53,389 nucleotides of DNA, taken from assembly GCA_023386795.1 (NCBI GenBank), contig JAEWJB010000167.1, positions 1 to 53,389 of the forward strand, in the 5' to 3' direction. The notes under the pieces were generated by a model that was not told where the DNA came from, did no database searches, and worked only from the letters and a program-made list of their open reading frames with translations. The position numbers and the translations under genes were made by a program. Shown here piece by piece: positions 17,222 to 25,157 of the stretch. Within the stretch, counting starts at the first letter, position 1. Every line of letters begins with the position of its first letter. Origin of the DNA: Pseudomonadota bacterium. GTDB taxonomy: Bacteria > Pseudomonadota > Gammaproteobacteria > Xanthomonadales > Xanthomonadaceae.

Positions 17222-18436
17222 ATGTCCCGCGGCATTCCCCTCGCTTTGCTGGCGCTCACGCTGGGCGCTTTCGCCATCGGCACGACGGAATTCGTGATCG
17301 TCGGCCTCATTCCCACCATTGCCACCGACCTGGGCGTCAGCCTGCCCTCGGCCGGCCTGCTGGTCAGCCTGTACGCGCTCGGCGTGGCCGTCGGCGCGCC
17401 TGTGCTCACGGCGGTCACGGGCCGCGTGCCGCGCAAGGCACTGCTGATCGGGCTGATGGCGCTGTTCACCGTCGGCAACCTGGTGGCCTGGATGGCCCCG
17501 GGCTACGGTTCGCTGATCGTGGCGCGCGTGCTGACCGGCCTGGCGCACGGCGTGTTCTTCTCCATCGGCTCGATCATCGCCACGTCGGTGGTGCCGAAGG
17601 AAAAAGCGGCCAGCGCGATCGCCATCATGTTCACCGGCCTGACCGTGGCGCTGGTCACCGGCGTGCCGCTGGGCACTTTCATCGGCCAACACCTGGGCTG
17701 GCGCGCCACCTTCCTGGCCGTGGCCGGTTTGGGCGTGGTCGCCCTGCTCGGCAGCGCCCTGTTCGTGCCGCGCGACGTGCATCACAGCGAACCGGCCACG
17801 TTCCGCCAGCAGTTCGGCGTGCTCGCCCAGCCGCGCCTGCTGCTGGTGTATGCGATGACGGCACTGGGCTACGGCGGTACCTTCCTGGCCTTCACGTTCC
17901 TCGCGCCGATCCTTCAGGACGTCAGCGGCTGGTCCGCCGATGCGGTGAGCGCGGTGCTGCTGGTGTATGGCGTGTCCGTGGCGATCGGCAACCTCTGGGG
18001 CGGACGCCTGGCAGACCGCCTCGGCCCGGTGCCGGCGTTGAAGCGCGTGTTCGCGTTGCTGGCGCTCGTGCTGCTGGTGCTCGCCTTCACGATGCAGCAT
18101 CACTGGCTGGTGCTGGTCACGGTGATGGCGTGGGGTGCCGTGGCGTTTGGCAACGTGCCCGGCCTCCAGGTCTACGTGGTGAAGCAGGCGCAGCGTTTCG
18201 CGCCGCGCGCCGCCGACGTGGCCTCGGGCCTGAACATCGCCGCGTTCAACCTCGGCATCGCGCTGGGATCGTCGGCCGGCGGCCTCGTCGTCGAACACCT
18301 GGGCCTGCGGCATACGCCATGGATCGGCGCGCTGGTGGTGCTGGGCGCGCTTGGACTGACGAGCCTGAGCGGCCGGCTGGATCGCTGCGACGGCGTAGGC
18401 GAGCGCGCCGAAGCGGGGATCGCCTCGGCGCATTGA
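17222..18436 (+). CDS. MFS transporter of the DHA1/AraJ type (efflux permease)
   Basis: A 404-residue, 12-helix major facilitator. The N-terminus 'LALTLGAFAIGTTEFVIVGLIPTIA' (residues 6-30) is the signature of the AraJ/YdhP/NepI drug:H+ antiporter-1 group; 'GRVPRKALLIGLMALFTVGN' is the loop 2-3 motif and 'RVLTGLAHGVFFSIGSIIA' the helix-4 segment. These pumps expel sugars, nucleosides or drugs. It diverges from the LysR gene, and 87 bases separate it from the downstream aldo/keto reductase gene on the same strand. The substrate is not predictable. Confidence 0.9.
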   Translation: MSRGIPLALLALTLGAFAIGTTEFVIVGLIPTIATDLGVSLPSAGLLVSLYALGVAVGAPVLTAVTGRVPRKALLIGLMALFTVGNLVAWMAPGYGSLIVARVLTGLAHGVFFSIGSIIATSVVPKEKAASAIAIMFTGLTVALVTGVPLGTFIGQHLGWRATFLAVAGLGVVALLGSALFVPRDVHHSEPATFRQQFGVLAQPRLLLVYAMTALGYGGTFLAFTFLAPILQDVSGWSADAVSAVLLVYGVSVAIGNLWGGRLADRLGPVPALKRVFALLALVLLVLAFTMQHHWLVLVTVMAWGAVAFGNVPGLQVYVVKQAQRFAPRAADVASGLNIAAFNLGIALGSSAGGLVVEHLGLRHTPWIGALVVLGALGLTSLSGRLDRCDGVGERAEAGIASAH

Positions 18437-18523
18437 GCCCGTTGCAACGCTGAATCCCGGGCCCTGCATGTTCCCCGCATGCGGTGCCCCCTACCCTGTT
18501 CCCTTTCCGCAAGGAGTTTTTCC

Positions 18524-19327
18524 ATGACCGTCCCCGCTTTCGGCCTCGGCACTTTCCGCCTCAAGGGCCAGACCGTCATCGATTCGGTGCGCGACGCGCT
18601 CGACGTCGGCTACCGCGCCATCGACACGGCGCAGATCTACGACAACGAAGCCGAGGTGGGCCAGGCCATCGCCGAATCCGGCGTGCCGCGCGACGACCTC
18701 TATCTCACCACCAAGATATGGATCAGCCAGTTCCGCCGCGATGCGCTGGTTCCCAGCCTCAAGGAAAGCCTGCGCAAGCTGCGCACCGACCGGGTGGACC
18801 TGACGCTGATCCACTGGCCTTCCCCGAACGACGAGGTGCCGATGTCCGAGTACCTCGGTGCCCTGGCCGAGGCAAAGGCGCAGGGGCTGACACGCGAGAT
18901 CGGCGTGTCCAACTTCACCATCGACCTGACGCGCCAGGCCATCGAACTGCTCGGTGCCGGGGCCATCGCCACCAACCAGGTGGAGATCAGCCCGTACCTG
19001 CAGAACCGCAAGCTCACCGACTACCTGCGCGGGCAGGGCATCCATGCGACGTCGTACATGACGCTGGCCTATGGCGAGGTACTGAAGGACCCGGTGATCG
19101 CGGCGATCGCGCAGCGCCACGGCGCCACCCCGGCGCAGGTGGCGCTGGCATGGGCACTGCGGCTGGGCTATTCGGTGATCCCGTCCTCCACGCGACGCGT
19201 GAACCTGGAAAGCAATCTCGGCGCGCTGAAACTGGAACTCGATGACGCCGACATGGCGCAGATCGCCGCGCTGGATCGAGGCCACCGGTTGGCCAACCCG
19301 CAGGGCATCGCACCAGAGTGGGACTGA
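18524..19327 (+). CDS. dkgB: Aldo/keto reductase, 2,5-diketo-D-gluconate reductase B-like (methylglyoxal/aldehyde reductase)
   Basis: A 267-residue AKR5-type reductase. The tetrad is Asp and Tyr in 'AIDTAQIYDNEAEVG', Lys in 'LTTKIW' and His in 'LIHWPSP'. The cofactor segment 'VIPSSTRRVNLESNLGAL' binds the NADPH phosphate. Length and wording match E. coli DkgB (YafB), which reduces methylglyoxal and beta-keto esters as well as 2,5-diketogluconate. A strong AAGGAG precedes the ATG. It follows the AraJ-type MFS gene; this aldehyde-reductase/efflux pair with a LysR gene suggests a response to reactive carbonyls, which is inference. Confidence 0.87.
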   Translation: MTVPAFGLGTFRLKGQTVIDSVRDALDVGYRAIDTAQIYDNEAEVGQAIAESGVPRDDLYLTTKIWISQFRRDALVPSLKESLRKLRTDRVDLTLIHWPSPNDEVPMSEYLGALAEAKAQGLTREIGVSNFTIDLTRQAIELLGAGAIATNQVEISPYLQNRKLTDYLRGQGIHATSYMTLAYGEVLKDPVIAAIAQRHGATPAQVALAWALRLGYSVIPSSTRRVNLESNLGALKLELDDADMAQIAALDRGHRLANPQGIAPEWD

Positions 19328-19420
19328 ATGCGCAGGCCCTGACATCAGCACTGGCGGCCCGCAAGGCGGGCTGCTAGGGTGCATTGCAAGGGGGGTGGTT
19401 CTCGCACCGGAGTCCTGCCC

Positions 19421-19747
19421 ATGCAACGCACCACGCTGCAGTCCTCGTCGCGCGCACCCGAACCGGGTGCCATCGCATGCGCCTTCATCGATGTCGAAGG
19501 CGAACTGGCCTATTGGCGTCAATGCCACGCGCTGGGCCATCTAGGCCCGCATGCCTTCGATGCGTACGCCACGCTGCTCAAGCTCGGTTTCGACATCTAC
19601 CTCGGTCATCCGCGTGCGCGCGAGGCGCATCTGTACGAGGTGCTTCATGACGCCTACCAGCGGCAGATGGACCCGCCGCCGCTGACCTGGGATGAAACGC
19701 GATGGCTGGTGCGCCGTGCCTGGCAGCGGATGAGCTACAGCAGCTGA
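19421..19747 (+). CDS. Hypothetical protein, 108 aa
   Basis: I do not recognise a family. The protein is acidic/aromatic and soluble, with no signal or membrane segment. A central part, 'FIDVEGELAYWRQCHALGHLG' without its last residue, and 'YATLLKLGFDIYLGHPRARE' look structured, and the end 'VRRAWQRMSYSS' is basic. The ATG at 19421 is preferred over 19379, where the frame would begin inside GC-rich upstream sequence. It converges on the next small gene. Confidence 0.65.
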   Translation: MQRTTLQSSSRAPEPGAIACAFIDVEGELAYWRQCHALGHLGPHAFDAYATLLKLGFDIYLGHPRAREAHLYEVLHDAYQRQMDPPPLTWDETRWLVRRAWQRMSYSS

Positions 19748-19754
19748 GGTCGCT

Positions 19755-20186
19755 TCATTCGCCCGGCAGTTTCACCGCCAGCCGATGCTTGCCGGCCAGC
19801 GCGTGCATGCCCTGCAGGGTGGCGCTGATCAGCGCGGCGTAGCGCACGCGCCAGAACTGGGCGCGGTGGGCGACATCGCCGGCGCCATCGAGTTCGTTCA
19901 ACACCTCGGGCAAGCGGCGGTCGGCGAACGCCGCGCGATCCATGTAGGGGCGCGAGGGTTCGATCACGTCCACCGGCGCGCGCCAGGCGTCGGCCACCGA
20001 TTCGGCGATGCCCGCCACGCAGGAAAGCTGGTGCATGCCGGCCTGGGTTTCATGCAGCATCTCGCGGCACGCCCAATCCCATAGCGCGGCCTTGTCGGCC
20101 TCGGCCAGGGTATCGAGGGCTACTTCCACCTGCTGTACGCGGTCGTCGAACATGGTGCCGTCCTGCATGCTGCTTTGCAGCATCAT
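19755..20186 (-). CDS. Hypothetical helical protein, 143 aa
   Basis: No recognised family. It is a soluble, mostly helical, acidic protein with a coiled-coil-like N-terminal half ('RVQQVEVALDTLAEADKAAL', about residues 16-35) and a Trp-rich segment ('ALWDWACREML'). There is no export signal. An internal start at 20168 (MQDGTMF) is an alternative. The gene converges on the preceding 108-residue ORF and diverges from the DUF2884-like gene. Codon use is like its neighbours, which supports a real gene. Confidence 0.65.
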   Translation of the reverse strand: MMLQSSMQDGTMFDDRVQQVEVALDTLAEADKAALWDWACREMLHETQAGMHQLSCVAGIAESVADAWRAPVDVIEPSRPYMDRAAFADRRLPEVLNELDGAGDVAHRAQFWRVRYAALISATLQGMHALAGKHRLAVKLPGE

Positions 20187-20316
20187 GCGCCGGAAAAAGT
20201 GAGCGCGAGGTGACGCTGCGATGCCCCGGGGTGAATCCGGTCATCCTGACTTCCCACACATGCGCCCGGGACGGGCCGGGCGGAAGCTGCGCGTGTCCCT
20301 TCGAGAGAACGCCGAC

Positions 20317-21111
20317 ATGAAGCGTCAGCGACTGCCCTGGTTGGCCCTGGTCCTGTTGAGCCTGGCGGGCGTAGCCAGCGCCGGGACGCCGCAACCGCAA
20401 CTGTCCTCCCGGCAGTGCGAGTTCACCACCTACTACGACCTGCGCGTGGCCGACGACGGGGTATGGCTGGAACGCGAGACGGGCGCCCCGCGCGAGGTGC
20501 ACATTCACGATGGGGCCATCGCCATCGATCGGCGTGCGCAGGACATCAGCGCTGACGACGCCCGCCGGCTGCGACGCATGGAGGCCATGACCCGCGATCT
20601 CGTGCCGGCGGTGGCCAACATCGCCCGCGAGGCGGTGAACATCGCCTTCGATGCCTTGGGCGGCGTGGTGGACATCATGACCGGCAGCCAGTCCAAGGCG
20701 CGCGACGTGGAGCGTGTGCGCAGGCAGGCGATGGCGCAGATCGACGCGTCCCTGGGCAAGGGCCGCTGGGACCAGAAGCAATTCGACGAGGCCTTCGAGC
20801 AGAACGTGGAGCGTGCCGCCGAGGACATGGCCGGCACCCTCACCCGCAGCGTGTTGTGGGCTGCTTTCACCGGCCGCGCCGATGAGATAGACCGCCGCGC
20901 CGACGCGATGGAAAAGGATCTGGATGCGCGGATGGAAGTGCGCAGCCGCAAGCTAGAGGCGCAGGCGCAGTCCCTGTGCGACCAGGTCACCGCGCTGCAC
21001 GACGTGCAGCAACAGCTGGACCTGCGCTACCAAGGGCAGCCGTTGCAGCTGCTGGTGCCCAAGCCGGCCGACGACAAGGACGACGCACGAGTGGCCACCG
21101 CGCCGAAATAA
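20317..21111 (+). CDS. DUF2884 (YggN-like) exported protein
   Basis: A 264-residue protein with a signal peptide ('LPWLALVLLSLAGVASA', residues 6-22). After it come 'QCEFTTYYDLRVADDGVWLE', an Asp/His-containing stretch, and a long helical region (about 95-250) with the pattern seen in YggN/DUF2884 proteins ('LVPAVANIAREAVNIAFDAL', 'RSRKLEAQAQSLCDQV'). Two Cys (about 33 and 222) could form a disulphide in the periplasm. The function of the family is unknown. The start at MKRQRLPW is chosen because it begins the signal peptide. Confidence 0.8.
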   Translation: MKRQRLPWLALVLLSLAGVASAGTPQPQLSSRQCEFTTYYDLRVADDGVWLERETGAPREVHIHDGAIAIDRRAQDISADDARRLRRMEAMTRDLVPAVANIAREAVNIAFDALGGVVDIMTGSQSKARDVERVRRQAMAQIDASLGKGRWDQKQFDEAFEQNVERAAEDMAGTLTRSVLWAAFTGRADEIDRRADAMEKDLDARMEVRSRKLEAQAQSLCDQVTALHDVQQQLDLRYQGQPLQLLVPKPADDKDDARVATAPK

Positions 21112-21146
21112 TAGTTGTTGCCGCAGCAAGCGAGGCAGGCGGTGGG

Positions 21147-21848
21147 CTAATCCGCCAGCCAGCGCCGCAAAGCGTGGGTGACCGCCTGAGGCTGCTCCAG
21201 CGGGGAGAGGTGTCCGCAATCGGGCACCTCCACCGCGTGGCCCTGGGGTGCGAGTGCCAGCATTTCGTGGTGAAGCGCCGGCGGGGTGATCGCATCTTGC
21301 GCGCCCCACAACACCAGCAGGGGCCCCCGCCAGGCACGCAGCACGTCGCTGCCGTCCGGGCGTGCCAGCAGGCTTTGGCGGGCGAAAGCCTGCGCGCCGA
21401 CACGAGCGGTCATCGTGCGGATGTAATCGAGCAGCGCGTGGTCGTGCAGATGCGACGGCGCAACGTAGCTGCGCATGAGTTTCTCGCCGAAGCCATGGAA
21501 CGTGCCGGGCACGCGCGCGCCGCTTGCCAGCGCCTGGCGCTGCGCTGTTCGCTCGGGGGTGTCGGCCCGCGTGGAGGTGTCGAGCAAGGCCAGGCGTTCG
21601 ACGCGTTCGGGGGCCACCCGCAGTATCTGCTGGGCCACGTAACCGCCCAGCGAGAACCCTGCCAGGGCGAAGCGCGGCGGGGCGGCGGCCAGTACGGCGT
21701 CAGCCACTGCTTCGAGGGTGTCGGCCGTGGTGAGGTCGCCGACATGGCAGCGCACCTCGGCCGATAGCGCCTCGATCTGCGCCGCCCACAGGGCCTCGTC
21801 ATTCAGCAGGCCGGGCAGCAGCAACAGGTCGGTGGAAGGGGCGCTCAT
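21147..21848 (-). CDS. Alpha/beta-fold hydrolase
   Basis: A 233-residue alpha/beta hydrolase. The N-terminal 'LLLLPGLLNDEALW' is the oxyanion-hole strand-turn. The nucleophile is S66 in 'AGFSLGGYVA'; the acid is probably Asp in 'VLWGAQDAITPP' and the base His in 'VPDCGHLSPLEQP'. It resembles the MhpC/BioH-like group of small esterases; the substrate is unknown. The start is in a short gap after the mini-MerR gene on the same strand, so cotranscription is possible. Confidence 0.87.
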   Translation of the reverse strand: MSAPSTDLLLLPGLLNDEALWAAQIEALSAEVRCHVGDLTTADTLEAVADAVLAAAPPRFALAGFSLGGYVAQQILRVAPERVERLALLDTSTRADTPERTAQRQALASGARVPGTFHGFGEKLMRSYVAPSHLHDHALLDYIRTMTARVGAQAFARQSLLARPDGSDVLRAWRGPLLVLWGAQDAITPPALHHEMLALAPQGHAVEVPDCGHLSPLEQPQAVTHALRRWLAD

Positions 21849-21937
21849 GCGCCGGGCCGCGCATGGCGGCAGTGAGGCATTGGGGACACGGGGGGCATGC
21901 CCGCGATTGTCGCGGCGCAGGGGCCCAGCGTCCATGC

Positions 21938-22180
21938 TCAGCCTTGGCGGTCGACCTCGGTGGTCGAGGCGTCGGCCATCAGCAACGCGCGGATTTGCGG
22001 CAGCGACAGGCCTTGCCGGCGTGCACGGCGAACCCGCAACAGGCGGGTAAGGTCATCCTCGTCGTAGCGGCGGTGGCCAGTCGGCGTGCGTCGCGATGGC
22101 GGCAACAGGCCGAGGGATTCGTAATGGCGGATGCTCTGCGCGTTGCAGCCCACCGCGCGGGCCAGCTCACCGATTTTCAT
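21938..22180 (-). CDS. Mini MerR-family regulator (DNA-binding domain only, 80 aa)
   Basis: The protein starts with a typical MerR winged HTH: 'MKIGELARAVGCNAQSIRHY', then 'ESLGLLPPSRRTPTGHRRYD' and 'DDLTRLLRVRRARRQGLSLP'. It stops at residue 80, where full-length members (about 120-150 aa) continue with a dimer helix and effector domain. No metal-binding cysteine set is present. It may be a natural short form or a truncated gene; I see no obvious continuation of the family in a neighbouring frame. It lies just downstream of ohr, on the same strand with 86 bases between. Confidence 0.8.
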   Translation of the reverse strand: MKIGELARAVGCNAQSIRHYESLGLLPPSRRTPTGHRRYDEDDLTRLLRVRRARRQGLSLPQIRALLMADASTTEVDRQG

Positions 22181-22266
22181 GGCGTCTCCGGGTACGGAGA
22201 CGCCATTGTCGAAACGGTGCTGTCGGAAACCCGTCAGACACGTGGCGCGCCGACGGGTACGACGGA

Positions 22267-22695
22267 TCAAGCCAGGGTCAGGGTGACGTCGATATTGCCG
22301 CGGGTGGCATTGGAGTACGGGCACACCTGATGCGCCGCATCGACCAGCGCCTGCAGCTGCTCGCGCTCCATGCCCGGCACCGAGATCTTCAGCTCCACGG
22401 CCAGGCCGAAACCGCCCGGGATCTGGCCAATGCCCACGCTGCCTTCGATGGTCGGCTCGGCCGGCAGCTTGGTCTTCTCGCGCGCGGCCACGGCCTTCAT
22501 CGCGCCGATGAAGCAGGCCGAGTAGCCGGCGGCGAACAGTTGTTCGGGGTTGGTACCGTCGCCGCCGGCGCCCCCGAGTTCGCGCGGGGTGGAGAGCTTG
22601 ATGTCCAAAACGTTGTCGGACGAGACGGCGCGGCCTTCGCGGCCCCCGGTGGCGGTGGCGTGGGCGGTGTACAGAACAGTGGTGGGCGATGCCAT
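22267..22695 (-). CDS. ohr: Organic hydroperoxide resistance protein Ohr
   Basis: A 142-residue OsmC/Ohr thiol peroxidase that reduces organic and lipid hydroperoxides using lipoylated protein as electron source. The two catalytic cysteines are C61 ('AGYSACF') and C125 ('HQVCPYSNATRGN'); E51 in 'GTNPEQLFAAGY' and an Arg near residue 19-22 complete the active site. Length is exactly that of Ohr. A 12-bp operator-like palindrome lies 43 bases upstream and recurs upstream of ohrR. Confidence 0.96.
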   Translation of the reverse strand: MASPTTVLYTAHATATGGREGRAVSSDNVLDIKLSTPRELGGAGGDGTNPEQLFAAGYSACFIGAMKAVAAREKTKLPAEPTIEGSVGIGQIPGGFGLAVELKISVPGMEREQLQALVDAAHQVCPYSNATRGNIDVTLTLA

Positions 22696-22737
22696 GGGAC
22701 TTCTCCTGGTGGATGGCGGCTAAGCCGCAGATAGTGA

Positions 22738-22754
22738 GCTATTAAATAGTGCGC
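22738..22754. promoter_or_regulatory. Candidate OhrR operator 1 (ohr promoter)
   Basis: GCTATTAAATAGTGCGC, built on the 11-bp palindrome CTATT-A-AATAG, is 43 bases upstream of ohr. The same element with one change (GCTATTAAATAGCGCGC) lies upstream of ohrR on the opposite strand. Two copies in front of both genes make OhrR the likely ligand. Confidence 0.6.
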
Positions 22755-22774
22755 AATTTCATGGATCGAGCAAA

Positions 22775-23236
22775 TCAGCCGGTCGCTCGGCCGAGGTTCT
22801 CCCGTAGCTGGTTCAAACGGCCGTGCAAGGCCTTGGCTTCATCAAGGCTGCAGGCAACAGCGCAGCCGATCTGCTGTGGCACGTCGGCTGCCTTGGCCCG
22901 CAACGCCCGCCCGCTGTCGGTCAGGCGGATGACCACTTGGCGTTCGTCGGCGGTATCCCGACGGCGCGACACCAGGCCGGCGGCTTCCAGCCGCTTGAGC
23001 AGTGGGGTGAGCGTGGCCGAGTCTAGGAACAAACGTTCGCCGATGTCCGAGACGGTGCGCTGGTCCTGCTCCCACAACACCAGCATCACCAAGTACTGCG
23101 GATAGGTGAGGTCCAGCGCCTTGAGCAACCCGCGGTATAGCTTGTTCATCGCCAGCTGCGTCGAATACAGGGCGAAGCACAGCTGGTTGTCCAGCTTGAG
23201 GCTTTCGGCGGTATCGAAGGGAAGTGGCTTGTCCAT
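22775..23236 (-). CDS. ohrR: Organic hydroperoxide sensor/repressor OhrR (MarR family)
   Basis: A 153-residue MarR-family repressor. The peroxide-sensing Cys is C20 in 'KLDNQLCFALYST', and resolving-type cysteines C125 and C129 are in 'QQIGCAVACSLDE', matching the two-cysteine OhrR of Xanthomonas, in which oxidation forms an intersubunit disulphide and releases DNA. The wing region 'RRRDTADERQVVIRLTDSG' is canonical. The start at MDKPLPFD fits the family; a longer upstream start is unlikely. It is upstream of ohr on the same strand, with operator sites before each gene. Confidence 0.95.
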   Translation of the reverse strand: MDKPLPFDTAESLKLDNQLCFALYSTQLAMNKLYRGLLKALDLTYPQYLVMLVLWEQDQRTVSDIGERLFLDSATLTPLLKRLEAAGLVSRRRDTADERQVVIRLTDSGRALRAKAADVPQQIGCAVACSLDEAKALHGRLNQLRENLGRATG

Positions 23237-23253
23237 GTGGCGCAATTTACATA

Positions 23254-23270
23254 GCGCGCTATTTAATAGC
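23254..23270. promoter_or_regulatory. Candidate OhrR operator 2 (ohrR promoter)
   Basis: The plus-strand sequence GCGCGCTATTTAATAGC is the reverse complement of GCTATTAAATAGCGCGC, matching operator 1 at 16 of 17 positions. It is 18-34 bases upstream of the ohrR start, as expected for autoregulation. Confidence 0.6.
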
Positions 23271-23313
23271 AAGCGCAAGTTGGCTAACAGACAGCTTTCA
23301 TTCAGACTCGGAA

Positions 23314-24408
23314 TCAAGCCTTGTGGGCGGTCGACAGGTAGTCGGTGCTTTGCATCTCGATCAGGCGCGAGGCAGTGCGCTCGAACGCGCCGGCCAACCG
23401 CTCGCCGCTATAGAGCAGCGGCGGTGCATCGACCGCGGTACACACCAGGTTGACGTGGCGGTCATACAGCTCGTCGATCAGATTGACGAAGCGCCGCGCG
23501 GCGTCCTCGTTCATTCGGTCGAAGTGCGGGATGCCGCCGAGCAGCACCGTGTTGAACTCGCGCGCGACCTCGATGTAGTCGGCCGTGCCGCGCGGGCCCT
23601 CGCACAGCGCGGCGAAATCGAACCACGCGATGCTCTTGCCTCGCCCGCGCACCGGGATCTTGCGACCCTCGATCTGGATGTTGCCGGCGTGCGCCGCGCC
23701 GCCGCCACTGAGCTCGCTCCACCGCTGCGCCAGCCATGCGTCGGACTGCGCGTCCAGCGGGGCGCGGTACACGGGCGAGCGGGTCAGCGCGCGCATGCGG
23801 TAATCCTCGGTGCCTTCGGCGTAGAGCTCGACGCAGAACTTCTGCAACAGCGCGATCGCGGGCAGGAAGCTTTCGCGCTGCAGGCCGTTGGCGTAGAGGT
23901 TCTCCGGGGCGGTGTTGGAAGTCGTCACCAGGGTCACGCCCTCGGCGAACAGGCGCTCGAGCAGACGGGCCAGCAGCATCGCGTCGCCGATATCGGTGAC
24001 GAAGAATTCGTCCAGCACCAGCACGCGCAAGTTCTCGCGCCATTCCTGCGCGATCTTGGCCAGCGGGTCGCTCTGCCCCGCATGTTCGCGCAGCCGCTCG
24101 TGCACGCCCCGCATGAAACGGTGGAAGTGGGTGCGGTACTTCTGCTTGATCGGCAGCCCGTCGTAGAACAGATCGACCAGGAATGTCTTGCCGCGTCCAA
24201 CGCCGCCCCAGAAGTACAGGCCACGGACCGGCTCGGGCTTCTTCCAGAATGCGGAAAGGCGGTCGAGCCAGCCGTCCTGTGCGCTGTCGAGCAGGGCCTC
24301 GTGGATCCGATCCAGTTCCGCCAGCGCCGCATGTTGCGCCGGGTCGTCGTTCCAGTCGCCGCGCGCCACCCCTTCGGCGTAGCGCTGCGACGGGGTCATG
24401 TCCGCCAT
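23314..24408 (-). CDS. zapE: Cell division ATPase ZapE (AFG1-like)
   Basis: A 364-residue AFG1/ZapE-family P-loop ATPase. Walker A is 'GGVGRGKT' (68-75), preceded by 'GLYFW'; Walker B is 'VLVLDEFFVTDIGDAM'. Other markers are 'VTLVTTSNTAPENLYANGLQ', 'YRMRALTRSP' and the C-terminal 'FVNLIDELYDRHVNLVCTA'. In E. coli ZapE binds the Z ring and is needed for division under some stress conditions; the mitochondrial homologue supports protein quality control. The start at MADMTPSQRY is chosen by homology. It lies 16 bases after the hydrolase gene on the same strand. Confidence 0.94.
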   Translation of the reverse strand: MADMTPSQRYAEGVARGDWNDDPAQHAALAELDRIHEALLDSAQDGWLDRLSAFWKKPEPVRGLYFWGGVGRGKTFLVDLFYDGLPIKQKYRTHFHRFMRGVHERLREHAGQSDPLAKIAQEWRENLRVLVLDEFFVTDIGDAMLLARLLERLFAEGVTLVTTSNTAPENLYANGLQRESFLPAIALLQKFCVELYAEGTEDYRMRALTRSPVYRAPLDAQSDAWLAQRWSELSGGGAAHAGNIQIEGRKIPVRGRGKSIAWFDFAALCEGPRGTADYIEVAREFNTVLLGGIPHFDRMNEDAARRFVNLIDELYDRHVNLVCTAVDAPPLLYSGERLAGAFERTASRLIEMQSTDYLSTAHKA

Positions 24409-24424
24409 GTCGTCGCCTTCCGCC

Positions 24425-25093
24425 TCAGCTGTCCGCATTCGGCAGCCAGCGCCGCACGCCATGCTGGATCGCGCCACGCAGGTCGATCAGCTTGCGGTGG
24501 AAGAAGTGGCTGGTGTCGGGCATGCGGACCAGCTCGTGCGGCGCAGACAGGCCATCGAGCCAGCGGTAGACCGCCTGCGCGTCGACGATTTCGTCGGCAT
24601 CGCCCTGGATGACCAACCACTGCGCCGGCGGTTCAACGCCGTCGAAATCCCAGCCGCGATCCACCGGCGGAGCGATAGAGACCAGCACCTGCGGCTGCAG
24701 TTCGCCCGCCATGCGCAGGGAGACAAAGGCACCGAAGCTGAAACCGGCCAGCCACAGCGCGGCATCGGGGCGCTGCGCGCGTACCCAGGCCGCGACCGCG
24801 CGCAGATCCTCCTGCTCGCCGTTGCCATGGTCGAAGGTACCCGCGGAAGCGCCTACGCCGCGGAAATTGAAGCGCACCACGGTCACACCGAGCTCGCGCA
24901 GCGCGCGTGCGCACATGGTGACTACCTTGTTGTGCATCGTCCCGCCCTCGGTCGAGAGCGGGTGGCAGACGATCGCCACGACCGGCAACGGCGCGGCATC
25001 GCCTTCGGACAGGTCGACCGCCACTTCGAGCGGTCCAGCGGGTCCCTCCAGCACCAGCGTGCCGGATTCGACGGGGAAGGAGACTTCAGTCAT
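24425..25093 (-). CDS. Alpha/beta hydrolase of the COG2945 type
   Basis: A 222-residue alpha/beta hydrolase. 'VAIVCHPLSTEGGTMHNKVV' (39-58) is the family's oxyanion-region marker, 'VRFNFRGVGASAG' follows, the nucleophile is S119 in 'LAGFSFGAFVS', the acid is Asp in 'IQGDADEIVD' and the base His in 'DTSHFFHRKL'. COG2945 members are short cytoplasmic hydrolases with no well-defined substrate. It precedes zapE closely, so the two may be cotranscribed. Confidence 0.88.
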   Translation of the reverse strand: MTEVSFPVESGTLVLEGPAGPLEVAVDLSEGDAAPLPVVAIVCHPLSTEGGTMHNKVVTMCARALRELGVTVVRFNFRGVGASAGTFDHGNGEQEDLRAVAAWVRAQRPDAALWLAGFSFGAFVSLRMAGELQPQVLVSIAPPVDRGWDFDGVEPPAQWLVIQGDADEIVDAQAVYRWLDGLSAPHELVRMPDTSHFFHRKLIDLRGAIQHGVRRWLPNADS

Positions 25094-25157
25094 GCCGTCA
25101 TAATAACCGCCCCGCCTGGCCACCCGACGCGTGCCGGCACACCGCATTGTCCTGCCC

